A stretch of 64,000 bases of DNA. Origin: Thermoflavifilum thermophilum. GTDB taxonomy: Bacteria; Bacteroidota; Bacteroidia; Chitinophagales; Chitinophagaceae. The stretch is taken from positions 2,724,540-2,788,539 of the forward strand of contig NZ_FPCJ01000001.1 of assembly GCF_900116565.1 (NCBI RefSeq), written 5' to 3'. Made by a program: the position numbers and the translations under genes. The number at the start of each line of letters is the position of its first letter. Position 1 is the first letter of the stretch. This document shows positions 44,930-54,855 of the stretch, in pieces. The notes below the pieces were generated by a model. It was not told the origin of the DNA. It was given only the letters and a program-made list of their open reading frames with translations, and ran no database searches.

Positions 44930-46033
44930 TTATTTTTCTTCCGATACAAAATAATGTACAATGCAGAAGAACTTATCCTGCGTGGTACCCAGATCTTTTT
45001 GGGCAGCATCGCTGATCTTTACGATAAGATTGGCATTTTCTCCGAGTTTGGGAATACCATCCAGTACTTTTGCATAAATAGATTTGCCATTTAATGGATT
45101 GGTAATCTGGATAATTTGTCCGCGTGGTGCCTGGTTGAACAACACATAATATTTCCTGGATGAAGGCGGAATATTGCTTGAAAACCAACCGCCCGCACCT
45201 CTGATCTCTGCCTGTTTCCAGCCCTGCTGTCGGGATTGCTGCAGGTAATCATCCAGAAACGGACTTACCTGATTTTCTGCATTCGCAGATGAAACAGTGG
45301 ATACGGATGAAACCGCTTGCCTGTTCACTTCTGAAGAAGCAACAGTTTCATTGATCGGCAAAGAAGTATTTTGTGCAAGAGAAAAATGGGTTGTTTCTGG
45401 TGCTGCGGGCAATGGTGGCGGAATATGTCCGTGTACAGCAGGCTTGGGTGCAATCACACCCAATAAAGATGTTGTATTGCGATTTGCAGGTCGGATGGAA
45501 TCATCCACCGAGGACTGGAGGATACGCATATTATGAGATGCGGTTGATGAAAAAGGCAATGCATCGGCGTTGAATCGCATGAATCCCACCACCAGCAGTT
45601 GTCCGCTGCGGATGTCATTGCCGCTGAGATGATTCCAGTTACGCAGATCTTCTACCGTTGCCGATGGATAAAGTCTGCTGATATGATAAAGAGTTTCGCC
45701 AGGTTTTACTTGATGAAAGACAGGCTGATAACCGGCAGATGGAACCTGATGGGGTTGAATAAAATTTTCTGCAAGCAGGGGAATCTTGATTTGGGTGTAC
45801 AGACGCAGCGCACTGTCTGTAGTCATCCCGTTTGCACGGGCTATTAATGCCGGATTCAGGCGATAAATCTGTCCAAGCCGGAACCATGTTTCACCTGGCA
45901 TCACCCGATGTTCAATGAATAACCGAGCCTCATCTGGCTGACTACTGGTCTGCTGCTCATGAACAATGGCCTGAGCAGAAGCCAAACGAATTACAAACAG
46001 GCAAAACAATATAATCCCGCAAATGCCTTTCAT
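44930..46033 (-). CDS. secreted protein with two LysM domains
   Basis: A 367-residue exported protein with signal peptide at residues 1-20. Two LysM peptidoglycan-binding modules are visible, one with V-M-P-G-E-T-W-F near residue 45 and one with V-K-P-G-E-T-L-Y-H-I near residue 105. A Ser/Thr/Pro-rich linker follows. The C-terminal 100 residues contain a domain with I-T-N-P-L-N-G-K-S-I-Y-A-K-V-L-D-G-I-P, which resembles a septal-ring or RlpA-like double-psi barrel from memory; no catalytic motif was assigned. The ATG at 46033 was preferred to a GTG two codons upstream. It lies downstream of the ABC exporter genes. Confidence 0.82.
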   Translation of the reverse strand: MKGICGIILFCLFVIRLASAQAIVHEQQTSSQPDEARLFIEHRVMPGETWFRLGQIYRLNPALIARANGMTTDSALRLYTQIKIPLLAENFIQPHQVPSAGYQPVFHQVKPGETLYHISRLYPSATVEDLRNWNHLSGNDIRSGQLLVVGFMRFNADALPFSSTASHNMRILQSSVDDSIRPANRNTTSLLGVIAPKPAVHGHIPPPLPAAPETTHFSLAQNTSLPINETVASSEVNRQAVSSVSTVSSANAENQVSPFLDDYLQQSRQQGWKQAEIRGAGGWFSSNIPPSSRKYYVLFNQAPRGQIIQITNPLNGKSIYAKVLDGIPKLGENANLIVKISDAAQKDLGTTQDKFFCIVHYFVSEEK

Positions 46034-46134
46034 CTGCACTGATTTTTTTGTGTAAAATTAATTCATGGAATGCACATGCCTGCAGTTACAAAAAGTTTAA
46101 CGCCATGTTTGCAGGATTTTGTGAATAAAAAAAT

Positions 46135-47898
46135 TCAGCTTTTACGTTCTTCCTGCATCAGCATGTGAAGAGCATGTTGCAGGGAACCCGCTGCTTTTAC
46201 CTCGCCTGCATTTACCAGAAAAATTTCATCGGCATGTTCAATGGTATTAAGCCGATGGGCAATGAGAATACGGGTGGTGGTTTCAGGGAGCTTGTTTAAA
46301 ATAGTTTCCAGTTGTTTTTCTGTAACAGTATCAATGTTGGCTGTTGCTTCATCCAGAATCAGAATTTCCGGATGCCGGAGCACAGCGCGGATGAAAGCAA
46401 TAAGCTGTTTTTGTCCTAAGCTTAAAACATTTGCTGCAGATGTGATGCGTGTCTGTAAGCCTTCATCAAATTTGTCAAGCAATACATCCAGTCCATACTC
46501 CTGCAAAAGACGCATGAGTTCTTTTTCTGTATAACGTACATATTTCTCATTGCCATACAGGATATTTTCCCGGATGGTTCCTGTAAATAAAAAAGGATCC
46601 TGCAGGATAAAGCCTATTTTTTTTGTGCGAATTTCAGAAGTATAGCTGCGAAGATCCTGTCCATCCAAATATATCGTGCCTGAAACCGGATCATACAATC
46701 GAGCTATCAGCGATGCGATGGTTGTTTTTCCGCCGCCTGTCGGGCCAATGAAAGCATAAGTTTTGCCTTTCTGAAGCTGAAAACTTACTTCGTGCAGGAT
46801 TTCATGTTTTCCGTCATAACTGAAACTCACCTTATCAAAAATCAATTGATAGTTTGTTTCTATTCTGTGTGTAACGGGTTGCACAGCCAGATCGGATTCA
46901 AGCGAAAGAATATAGGAAATGCGATCCCATCCGGCCAGCGCAGTTTGAAATCCAGACCATAATGCAGCTATTTGCTGAAGTGGACTGTAAAAGCGATTTA
47001 CATACACCAAAAAACTGATAAGCAAACCCACGGTGAAATGAGCTGTTGCAATCAGGTAAATGCCATAAGCCAGCACGATGAGCTGAGCCATATTGGAAAA
47101 TAAACTATACACCGGCATCAGCAGATTGTTGGCTACGCCAGCCTGTATGGCAGCCTGGTAATTTTGCTGATTGACTGTTTCAAACCGATTGCGGAAATAA
47201 TCCCTTCGGTTAAAGGCGATGATGGTTTTAAAATTATGCAGGCTTTCCTGAATTTCGGCACTCATACCACCTGTGGTTCTCAGGCTGTATGCATTTTTGT
47301 TTTTCACCCATTTTGATGTAAGTTGGGTGAATATGAAAATGCCGGCTGCTGGTACCAGTGCTGCCAATCCAAGCGAGGGATGCACCGAAATCAAAAAAAT
47401 GCCGGCGCCCACCATGGTAACAATCAACCCGATAAAACGCATCAGCGATTGGGAAATAAATTGATTGATTTTATCTGTATCACTGTTGATTCGAGAAATA
47501 AGATCTCCGGATTGGTTTTGATGAAAAAATGCCAGAGGCAATTCCTGAAGTTTTTGAAAAATCTGATTGCGAAGTTTGTAGAGCACTTCCTGCCCAACCA
47601 CACCCATTAGAAGCGTTTGCAGATAATTACATACCCAGGCCAGGATATACATGCCCAGCAAAATCCAACCTTTTATCCACACGCCCTGCATGTGATGTTG
47701 CTGAATGTCATGGTCAATGGTATATCCGATTAACAAGGGCGCCACAAGCGTGAGCACTGCGTTCAGCAGCATAGTTATCCAGGCAAGAATCAGCCTGTTT
47801 TTTTCGTCGCCAACAAGGGGTGCGAGCCTGCGGATTACCTGCATGCTGCTTTTGCGCGTCTGATCGGCCTGCTGAATATCATACAGATTGTACTGCAT
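46135..47898 (-). CDS. ABC exporter half-transporter, subunit with the catalytic nucleotide site
   Basis: A type-IV ABC exporter subunit with six membrane helices followed by an ATPase domain. Walker A is G-P-T-G-G-G-K-T-T, Walker B I-L-I-L-D-E-A with its catalytic Glu, and the switch His is present in L-I-A-H-R. The signature motif is degenerate, L-S-L-G-Q instead of L-S-G-G-Q. Together with its partner this gives one normal and one degenerate ATP site, the pattern of heterodimeric exporters such as TmrAB and LmrCD. The start at 47898 overlaps the partner gene by 20 bases; 47937 is possible. The substrate is unknown. Confidence 0.9.
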   Translation of the reverse strand: MQYNLYDIQQADQTRKSSMQVIRRLAPLVGDEKNRLILAWITMLLNAVLTLVAPLLIGYTIDHDIQQHHMQGVWIKGWILLGMYILAWVCNYLQTLLMGVVGQEVLYKLRNQIFQKLQELPLAFFHQNQSGDLISRINSDTDKINQFISQSLMRFIGLIVTMVGAGIFLISVHPSLGLAALVPAAGIFIFTQLTSKWVKNKNAYSLRTTGGMSAEIQESLHNFKTIIAFNRRDYFRNRFETVNQQNYQAAIQAGVANNLLMPVYSLFSNMAQLIVLAYGIYLIATAHFTVGLLISFLVYVNRFYSPLQQIAALWSGFQTALAGWDRISYILSLESDLAVQPVTHRIETNYQLIFDKVSFSYDGKHEILHEVSFQLQKGKTYAFIGPTGGGKTTIASLIARLYDPVSGTIYLDGQDLRSYTSEIRTKKIGFILQDPFLFTGTIRENILYGNEKYVRYTEKELMRLLQEYGLDVLLDKFDEGLQTRITSAANVLSLGQKQLIAFIRAVLRHPEILILDEATANIDTVTEKQLETILNKLPETTTRILIAHRLNTIEHADEIFLVNAGEVKAAGSLQHALHMLMQEERKS

Positions 47899-49642
47899 AG
47901 TGGCTCGTGCTTCTTTGAGAGGAATAAATTTGCACATACTCCGGACTGCTGTGCATTAGTGTTTCATGTGTTCCTGCTGCAATCAGCTCTCCTTCCATGA
48001 GCAGTATAATCTGGTCATAATCTTTCACTGGTTCAATGGATTGTGTAACGGATATCAAAGTAATCTCAGGATAATGCTGTTGTAAATTGTGCATGATTTT
48101 TCTTTCGGTTTGCACATCCACTCTTGCTGTGAATTCATCCAGCAGCAGGATGCGTGGCTGCAATGCCAGTGCGCGGGCCAGCATCAATCTTTGCTTTTGC
48201 CCGCCCGATAAACTCGTACCTCGTTCTGAGACAAGGGTATCAAGTCCCCGGGGCAGTTGTGCAACAAATTCACGCAGTTCTGCAGCAGCAAGTGCTTTTT
48301 GTATATCGGCTTCCGTAACCTTGGGATGGAAAGCAATGTTTTCCCGCAAACTCATGTGAAACACAATGCTATCCTGAAATACCATTCCAATCTGGCTATA
48401 CCATACATCCGGATCATAATCCCGGATGGGTTTCCCGTCAAACAAAATTTCTCCTTCATCGGGTTGCACCAGTCCCACCAACAGATAGAGCAACTGTGTC
48501 TTCCCTGCCGCTGTGGGGCCAATGATGGCCGTACGGGTTCCTGCAGCAACGGAAAAAGATATATCTTTTAAAACGGGCTTTCCCTGATAGCTCAATGAAA
48601 CATGCCTGACTTCTATATTTCCTTTCAGGGTGTCACGAATGGTGCCTGCCGGTGCGGGATCCGGCGCATCCAGTACATGCTGGATTCTTTGGTAAGATGC
48701 ACTGGCGCGGGCAATCACATTGCTCATGAAACCAATCAACAGAATGGGAAATACCAGCATGGAAATATAACTGTTGAATGCTGCAAAATCGCCCAACGTC
48801 ATGTGACCGGTAATTACAAAATGCCCGCCCATCACCAGCACAGCCAGGATAGCCAGGTTAGATGCCAGAGAAATTACCGGAATCAGCACGGCAAATCGTT
48901 TCATAATGGCAATGCCCAAACCGCGCGCACGATCGCTGACTTCCATGAATTTCTCATTTTCCGACCGCTCAGCATGTAATACGCGAATCAGAGCAGCACC
49001 TATGATATTTTCGCTGATGACCCGGTTTAACCAGTCAATAACTTCCTGCGATTTCCGAAACAAGGGCCTGACTTTTTTCATCACCTGAAAAAACACACCT
49101 CCGATGATGGGTATCATCAACAGCACCACCATGGCCAGTTTCCAGTTGATACTAATCAGCAAAATGCTGGCACCCACAATAATGATAACAGAAGAAAGAA
49201 TGGAAACAACAGCCTGTGAAATAAATGTTTTCACGGCATCCACATCAGAAGTGAGATGCGTAAGCAGCCTTGCTGGCCCTACGTGTTCCAGATACAGATA
49301 ACTTTGCTTTGAGATTTTTTCAGAAAGCTGGCTTCGCAATTCCTTCGCAACCTTTTCGGAAGCATAGGTTTGCAGCATACTCTGCAGATAGGAAAACAAA
49401 AAAATCAGCAAAACAGCCACCAGAAATTTTTCAATCAATATCCGGAAAACAAGATGGCCAGCTGCATAATCATCAATGCCATGCGCAATAATCTGCGGAA
49501 TCCATAAGTTAATGCCATTGCTGAGCAAAGCCGTCAGCGTGAGCAACAACATCAAACCCGCATACGGTTTTATCAGCCGATACATGCCGGATGAAGAAGC
49601 GGATGGACGTGACGAGACTTGTTGTGCAGCAACAGACGGCAT
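47879..49642 (-). CDS. ABC exporter half-transporter, subunit with the degenerate site
   Basis: The partner of the following gene, also 587 residues with six membrane helices and an ATPase domain. Walker A (G-P-T-A-A-G-K-T-Q), the signature L-S-G-G-Q-K-Q-R and Walker B (I-L-L-L-D-E-F) are intact. The switch position is V-T-Q-S instead of I-A-H-R, so the catalytic His is replaced by Gln. This matches the non-hydrolysing side of a heterodimer. The ATG at 49642 was chosen because A-A-G-G-G lies about nine bases upstream; an ATG at 49681 and a TTG at 49702 are in frame. Confidence 0.9.
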   Translation of the reverse strand: MPSVAAQQVSSRPSASSSGMYRLIKPYAGLMLLLTLTALLSNGINLWIPQIIAHGIDDYAAGHLVFRILIEKFLVAVLLIFLFSYLQSMLQTYASEKVAKELRSQLSEKISKQSYLYLEHVGPARLLTHLTSDVDAVKTFISQAVVSILSSVIIIVGASILLISINWKLAMVVLLMIPIIGGVFFQVMKKVRPLFRKSQEVIDWLNRVISENIIGAALIRVLHAERSENEKFMEVSDRARGLGIAIMKRFAVLIPVISLASNLAILAVLVMGGHFVITGHMTLGDFAAFNSYISMLVFPILLIGFMSNVIARASASYQRIQHVLDAPDPAPAGTIRDTLKGNIEVRHVSLSYQGKPVLKDISFSVAAGTRTAIIGPTAAGKTQLLYLLVGLVQPDEGEILFDGKPIRDYDPDVWYSQIGMVFQDSIVFHMSLRENIAFHPKVTEADIQKALAAAELREFVAQLPRGLDTLVSERGTSLSGGQKQRLMLARALALQPRILLLDEFTARVDVQTERKIMHNLQQHYPEITLISVTQSIEPVKDYDQIILLMEGELIAAGTHETLMHSSPEYVQIYSSQRSTSHYAVQSV

Positions 49643-49749
49643 CGCAATTACCCTTGACAAAAAATGTATGCGAAGATACATCCATAAGCAACTACCTGCC
49701 AACCTTTATTCGGTGAACAGATGTCAGACATCGGTAAATATCTGAATGC

Positions 49750-49780
49750 TTTGTTTTTCATGCCGGCCGTTGTATTTTCG
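49750..49780 (+). promoter_or_regulatory. promoter of the M1 peptidase gene
   Basis: TTTG at 49750-49753, a 19-base spacer and TATTTTCG at 49773-49780 match the -33/-7 layout with one mismatch in the -7 box. The start codon follows at 49812. Confidence 0.55.
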
Positions 49781-49811
49781 TTGCATGTTTTTCAAATCTT
49801 AACCTTTCGTT

Positions 49812-51689
49812 ATGCGTGTTACACTATATTTTTCTTTCTGCCTGCTTATTGTTGTTTCCTTTCGCTTGCCTGCACAACAGCTTTACATGCCACGTAATGT
49901 GAAACAAGCTTTAGAAAAAGGCACACGTTCGCTGAATGGTATGCCTGGCCCAAACTACTGGCAAAACAAAGGGAAATACAACCTGACTATCATCGTACAG
50001 CCACCTTCACGGGAAATTTCAGGTCATGAAACCATCACATATTACAACAACAGTCCGGATACGCTGAAATATCTGGTCATGCGCCTGGTTCTGAATGTGC
50101 ATAAACCGGAAGCACTCCGCTACATGGATGTGGACAGCAACTGGTTTACCGATGGTATTGTGGTGGATCAGATACAGGTGAATGGCGAGCCGGTTGTTTT
50201 CGATAATCCGCGTTTTCATTTTACCTGGCAGAATCTGGCTTTGCCCCAGCCTTTGTTTCCGCACGACAGCGTGCAGCTGACTGTTGACTGGCATTTTACC
50301 CTGGCGCGCAGCCGTGGGCGGGAAGGCGTGATTGATTCCACCACTTTTTATCTGGCTTATTTTTATCCGCGTGTTTCGGTGTACGACGATTACAATGGTT
50401 GGGACAGGCTTGACTTTACCGGTTATCAGGAGTTTTACAATGATTTCAACGATTATCGCCTGCAGGTAAAGGTGCCGAAAAACTTTGTGGTGTGGGCTAC
50501 CGGTGTATTGCTGAATCCCGATGGGGTGTTGCAGCCTGAAATAGCGCAGCGATTGAAACAAGCCGATCATTCAGATAATGTGATTCATGTGGCTACCCTT
50601 GAAGATATGCTGCAACATAGGGTTACAGCCGATCATGACTGGAATGTGTGGCAATGGGAAGCTCAGCATGTAAGCGATGTGGCTGTAGCAATCAGCGATC
50701 ATTATGTCTGGGATGCAGGTAGCGTGGTGGTCGATTCCCAATCCATGCGAAGAGTGAGCGTACAAGCAGCTTACAATGATACAGCAGCCGACTTCCATCG
50801 TGCCGTTGAAATAGGCCGGTTTACGCTGTCGTGGTATTCCCGCAATTGGCCCGGCATTCCTTATCCTTATCCCAAAATGACGGTGGTGCAGGGTTATGCC
50901 GATATGGAATATCCTATGATGGTAAACGATGCCACCACGCCCAACCTCTATTTTTCTCAGCTGGTGGAAAATCATGAAATCGGGCATACGTATTTCCCGT
51001 TTTTTATGGGTACAAATGAAAGCCGCTATGCATTTATGGACGAAGGATGGGCTACTACCCTGGAATACTGGATCGGTGAAGCAGAACGTGGAAAAGCCGC
51101 TGCCGATAGCTTTTACAAACAATTCCGGATCACCCGCTGGATTCACGATCCTTCACAGGAAGAAGATTTGCCCATCATCACGCCATCCAACGTAGTGAGA
51201 GGCGTTGCTTATGGAAACAATGCCTATGGCAAACCTTCTCTGGCTTATATTGCCTTGCGTGATTTACTGGGCGATTCCCTGTTCCGCCGATGCCTTCACG
51301 CCTATATGCAGCGTTGGCATGGTAAACATCCCATCCCGTGGGATTTCTTCTATACTTTCAATGATGTTTCAGGAAAAAACCTGAATCCATTCTGGCAAAA
51401 CTGGTTTTTCTCCAACGGATATGATGATCTGGCTATTGATCAGGTCAGGCATTCAGGGAACAATTATGAGATCACGATTAAAAATGTAGGCGGATTTATG
51501 ATGCCGTTTGATCTGGTCGTGCAATATGCTCATCGCCAGCAGCGCCTACACTACACACCTGCCGTGTGGTCGCAACATCCAGATGCTTATACTATCAAGC
51601 TAAACAATTCTGAACCCATTCAAAGCCTGGAAATTGATCCCGGTATTTTTATGGATGCAAACATGAAAGATAATTTCTGGAAAAAATAA
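49812..51689 (+). CDS. M1-family metallopeptidase, exported
   Basis: A gluzincin aminopeptidase-like protein of 625 residues. The signal peptide is residues 1-21. The zinc motif H388-E-I-G-H392 with third ligand E411 in M-D-E-G-W-A is intact. The exopeptidase G-x-M-E-N motif appears as A-D-M-E-Y-P near residue 363, a common variant in Bacteroidota M1 proteins. An N-terminal beta domain and an ERAP1-like C-terminal part are shorter than in PepN. It probably degrades peptides in the periplasm or outside. It diverges from the ABC exporter genes. Confidence 0.9.
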   Translation: MRVTLYFSFCLLIVVSFRLPAQQLYMPRNVKQALEKGTRSLNGMPGPNYWQNKGKYNLTIIVQPPSREISGHETITYYNNSPDTLKYLVMRLVLNVHKPEALRYMDVDSNWFTDGIVVDQIQVNGEPVVFDNPRFHFTWQNLALPQPLFPHDSVQLTVDWHFTLARSRGREGVIDSTTFYLAYFYPRVSVYDDYNGWDRLDFTGYQEFYNDFNDYRLQVKVPKNFVVWATGVLLNPDGVLQPEIAQRLKQADHSDNVIHVATLEDMLQHRVTADHDWNVWQWEAQHVSDVAVAISDHYVWDAGSVVVDSQSMRRVSVQAAYNDTAADFHRAVEIGRFTLSWYSRNWPGIPYPYPKMTVVQGYADMEYPMMVNDATTPNLYFSQLVENHEIGHTYFPFFMGTNESRYAFMDEGWATTLEYWIGEAERGKAAADSFYKQFRITRWIHDPSQEEDLPIITPSNVVRGVAYGNNAYGKPSLAYIALRDLLGDSLFRRCLHAYMQRWHGKHPIPWDFFYTFNDVSGKNLNPFWQNWFFSNGYDDLAIDQVRHSGNNYEITIKNVGGFMMPFDLVVQYAHRQQRLHYTPAVWSQHPDAYTIKLNNSEPIQSLEIDPGIFMDANMKDNFWKK

Positions 51690-51735
51690 TGATGCGAAAT
51701 CTGCTGTGATGCGACCATCGCATGGATGAAGTCCT

Positions 51736-52659
51736 TTATTCACTTACCAGCATGGCTGCGCCGAACACACCTGCACTATCGCCCAGAGCGGGCGGGTAAA
51801 TACGGGTGTCCAGTCTGTTGTTGAATACGTATTTGCGAATGCGCTGAAGACCTTCGGTGTAAAGCAGATCAATATTGGCCAAACCGCCGCCAAGGACGAT
51901 TACATCCGGATCAACAATATTGATGACCACGGAAAGGGCTTTGCCAAAGTTTTCCAGCAAGCGCTCGATGGTCTGAGCGGCAGCCACTTCGTGCTGATGG
52001 AAACGTTGTACAATAGTTTTCAACTTTAACTGTTCGCCGGTTAATGAGGCATAATATCGTTCCAAAGCCGGTCCTGAAATCACGGTTTCTACACAGCCCG
52101 TTTTACCACAATAACAGGGACCGCCGGATTCATCGAGAAAATTATGCCCCCATTCGCCGGCAATACCTTGTGCACCATTGATGAGGTGATTGCGCACCAC
52201 CAGCCCGCCACCCACGCCTGTGCCCATGATCACCCCAAACACCACTTCGGGATGCAGTTTTTCCCGTGCCACGCGCCCCAGGCGGCTTTCGGCAAGAGCA
52301 AAGCAATTGGCATCATTAGCCATGATAACAGGAATCTGCAACAAGTCTTCCAGATCCTTTTTCAAAGGCTGTCCGTTCAGGCAAACTGTGTTGCTGTTTT
52401 TCATCAGCCCCGTAACCGGATCGAGTGTACCCGGAGTGCCTATGCCCAGTCGGGCAGGCTTTAATCCGGTTTCCTGCATCAGCATACCTAATAGTTTACG
52501 GATCTGATGCAGGATATGCATATAACCCTGACTGGCTTCTGTATCAATCCGCAAACGGGCTATGGGCTTCAAATGCTCCACATCCCGCTGCCAGTCGGCC
52601 GGCAATACGACACCTTCAATTTTGGTGCCTCCCAGATCAATGCCCCAGATAGCTTGCAT
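51736..52659 (-). CDS. ROK-family sugar kinase, candidate fructokinase
   Basis: Phosphorylates a hexose with ATP in the cytosol. The ATP-binding D-L-G-G-T-K is near residue 8, a second glycine-rich loop G-T-G-V-G-G-G is near residue 140 and the zinc motif C-Y-C-G-K-T-G-C-V-E is near residue 178, which marks ROK kinases rather than repressors. There is no N-terminal DNA-binding domain. The ATG at 52659 lies 23 bases inside the 3' end of the GH32 gene, so the two are co-transcribed. That pairing makes fructose the likeliest substrate; glucose or another hexose cannot be excluded. Confidence 0.88.
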   Translation of the reverse strand: MQAIWGIDLGGTKIEGVVLPADWQRDVEHLKPIARLRIDTEASQGYMHILHQIRKLLGMLMQETGLKPARLGIGTPGTLDPVTGLMKNSNTVCLNGQPLKKDLEDLLQIPVIMANDANCFALAESRLGRVAREKLHPEVVFGVIMGTGVGGGLVVRNHLINGAQGIAGEWGHNFLDESGGPCYCGKTGCVETVISGPALERYYASLTGEQLKLKTIVQRFHQHEVAAAQTIERLLENFGKALSVVINIVDPDVIVLGGGLANIDLLYTEGLQRIRKYVFNNRLDTRIYPPALGDSAGVFGAAMLVSE

Positions 52660-54247
52660 TTGCCATGAATTTTCGTTGAACAAGATAAGCAGTTTGTGGA
52701 TATCGGATTAACTTCAGTTCATCAACCCGATAGCTTCCATGCACAGCCTGCAGGGAAATACCCGTCTGATCAGGATGGGGAAAAAACAACAGGGTCGCAG
52801 CTTTTTGTCCACCATTCACAAACAGTTCCACACTGCATTTATCCAGGAATACATCGAGCCGAATTTGCTGATCAGGCCTGAGTTGCATGCGGATGATGGC
52901 CGGAAAATGGGAATCAAAATGGGTGATGCCACTGCGGCTTCTGTCAACCTGCAGCGCTCCAGTAGCGGCATCATAATTCACCCAGATAGCTGAATCACCA
53001 TGCTGAGCTATGGCCCATTTCACCATTCCTTTTATTTGGCTGAGCTCAAGGGAAAGTTTGCCGACTGTAAACGGATAATTGCTTTGCTGCTTGTTGGCCG
53101 GGCTGATTTGCAACTCGTGTGCTTCATCCACCAGGCGATTTCTGATCTGCACGGAATCAACGGCCAGCTGTCCGATTTCATCCACAGGATATTGATAAAG
53201 CACAGGCTTGCCCTGCTCATTTTCGCGAAGCGTGAATACCCGCGGTGCAGTCATAAATCCCCGCCAGGGAAATGTAGGAATACGGGCAGCATAAGCCCAG
53301 TTATCCATCCAGGCGATGCAGATGCGTCGGCCGTCCGAACCGGGTATATCATTGTAAGTGGTGGCTGCGTAAAAATCCGTGCCCTCATCCACTTTCCGTA
53401 TCCGATCTACTGGCTCATCAGCCACAAACGTTTTACCGTTGAATGTACCGATGAAATATTGCACATCATATTGCACCGAAATCATCAATACCCATTTCGT
53501 TTGGTCTGTGGGTTTCCCGGAAGCGTCTTTCACTTGAAGGGGGAATAAATCAGGACATTCCCAGACGTTGCTGGTATCACCGGCCGGACCAAAGGATCCG
53601 GTGTGCTGCCAATGAATCAGATCCGCAGAACGAAAAAACTGCACTTGATGCTGTTCGGGGAATGAAACCACCATCACCCACTGACTGTCGGGCGCATACC
53701 AGAAAACCTTGGGATCGCGGAAATCGCGCATGTGCAGGTCCAGCACCGGATTATGCGCATATTTTCTCCAGGTATGGCCTCCGTCGAGGCTATAGGCGAT
53801 ATGCTGTGACTGAGTATATTGTTCGGGATGCAAACGATCCGGAATATGATGCGAAGTGTAAACAGCCACCAGCGGAGGATGGGACGCTGAGCCCAATCCG
53901 GATGTATTGAAACTATCCAGCACAGCTGATCCGGAAAATATCATGCCCTCCGGGCCTTCAGGAATGGCCACCGGCCAGTTTTGCCAGTGCACCAAATCTT
54001 TGCTAACCGCATGTCCCCAGCTCATGTGTCCCCATTCCATGCCATCGGGATTGTATTGATAAAACAAATGATACAGCCCATTTGCAAATACCAGCCCGTT
54101 CGGATCATTGGTCCAATTTACCGGTGGTGTGAAATGATAGACGGGCCGATAAGGTTCACGGTAAGTGGGACGAATTTCAACCTGCGCATAAACCCGGCAG
54201 ATGCAGAGATGCACCATGAAGAATACAAATATGCTCCATCTGCGCAT
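52637..54247 (-). CDS. glycoside hydrolase family 32 (levanase/inulinase/invertase type), secreted
   Basis: A retaining beta-fructosidase releasing fructose from sucrose or fructans. The signal peptide is residues 1-22. Catalytic motifs are W-T-N-D48-P-N-G (nucleophile), R-D-P at 177-179 (transition-state stabiliser) and E230-C-P-D (acid/base). A five-bladed propeller is followed by a C-terminal beta-sandwich (about 370-536). Export suggests action on polymeric or extracellular substrate. It lies between the HMA-AraC regulator gene and the ROK kinase gene, all on one strand. Confidence 0.93.
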   Translation of the reverse strand: MRRWSIFVFFMVHLCICRVYAQVEIRPTYREPYRPVYHFTPPVNWTNDPNGLVFANGLYHLFYQYNPDGMEWGHMSWGHAVSKDLVHWQNWPVAIPEGPEGMIFSGSAVLDSFNTSGLGSASHPPLVAVYTSHHIPDRLHPEQYTQSQHIAYSLDGGHTWRKYAHNPVLDLHMRDFRDPKVFWYAPDSQWVMVVSFPEQHQVQFFRSADLIHWQHTGSFGPAGDTSNVWECPDLFPLQVKDASGKPTDQTKWVLMISVQYDVQYFIGTFNGKTFVADEPVDRIRKVDEGTDFYAATTYNDIPGSDGRRICIAWMDNWAYAARIPTFPWRGFMTAPRVFTLRENEQGKPVLYQYPVDEIGQLAVDSVQIRNRLVDEAHELQISPANKQQSNYPFTVGKLSLELSQIKGMVKWAIAQHGDSAIWVNYDAATGALQVDRSRSGITHFDSHFPAIIRMQLRPDQQIRLDVFLDKCSVELFVNGGQKAATLLFFPHPDQTGISLQAVHGSYRVDELKLIRYPQTAYLVQRKFMANASYLGH

Positions 54248-54273
54248 GGGAAGGGATTTAAATATTTGTGGAA

Positions 54274-54852
54274 TTATTTTCCTACCCGATCCAATGGCTT
54301 GCGATGATGATCTTTTAATTTTCGGAATTGCGTAGGCGTAAATCCGGTCATCCGTTTGAACTGCCCCGATAAATGTGCCACGCTGCTGTAGCCCAATTCT
54401 TCTGCAATTTCACTGAGCGACATTTCACCATACGAAAGCAATTCCTTTACCTTTTCAATTTTTTGCAACATCACATATTGTTCAATGGTAATGTTTTCAT
54501 GTTCGGAAAACAGATTGCTGAGATAATGATAATCTTTTTGCAGGGTTTCACTCAGGAAAGTGGAAAAATTGACAGGCATTGTTTTCATTTTCCCATGCTG
54601 CACCCAGTCTATGGCTGCATGTTTGATGGCTTCCAGCAGACGGATTTTTTTATCTTCAATCAGTGCAAAACCTTCCTGTTGCAATAATTTATTTAACTCA
54701 TCTTTTTCTTCTGTCGTAAGCTCTCTTCCAATCACAGCATTGCCGAGGCTCACCGAAACCACGGGCAGATGAAGCTGCTGCAGGACCTGTGTTACCACTT
54801 TCACACATCTGTCACAAACCATGTTTTTGATGTATAATACTGTGGTAGCCAT
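54274..54852 (-). CDS. AraC-family transcriptional regulator with N-terminal heavy-metal-associated-like domain
   Basis: A 192-residue protein with two parts. Residues 1-70 resemble an HMA ferredoxin-like domain with a C13-D-R-C16 pair after M-V, as in copper chaperones. Residues of about 95-185 form the two helix-turn-helix motifs of AraC regulators (M-S-L-S-E-I-A-E-E-L-G-Y-S-S-V-A-H-L-S-G-Q-F-K-R, written in part). A usual AraC sugar-sensing domain is absent. It lies 3 bases after the porin gene and 26 before GH32. Metal sensing is inferred from the domain only; the target genes are unknown. Confidence 0.82.
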   Translation of the reverse strand: MATTVLYIKNMVCDRCVKVVTQVLQQLHLPVVSVSLGNAVIGRELTTEEKDELNKLLQQEGFALIEDKKIRLLEAIKHAAIDWVQHGKMKTMPVNFSTFLSETLQKDYHYLSNLFSEHENITIEQYVMLQKIEKVKELLSYGEMSLSEIAEELGYSSVAHLSGQFKRMTGFTPTQFRKLKDHHRKPLDRVGK

Positions 54853-54855
54853 TGC

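Noticed and set aside
51709-51724. Small palindrome ATGCGA-CCA-TCGCAT between M1 and ROK genes
   Set aside because: The stem is short and neither side has a T-run, so I do not call it a terminator.
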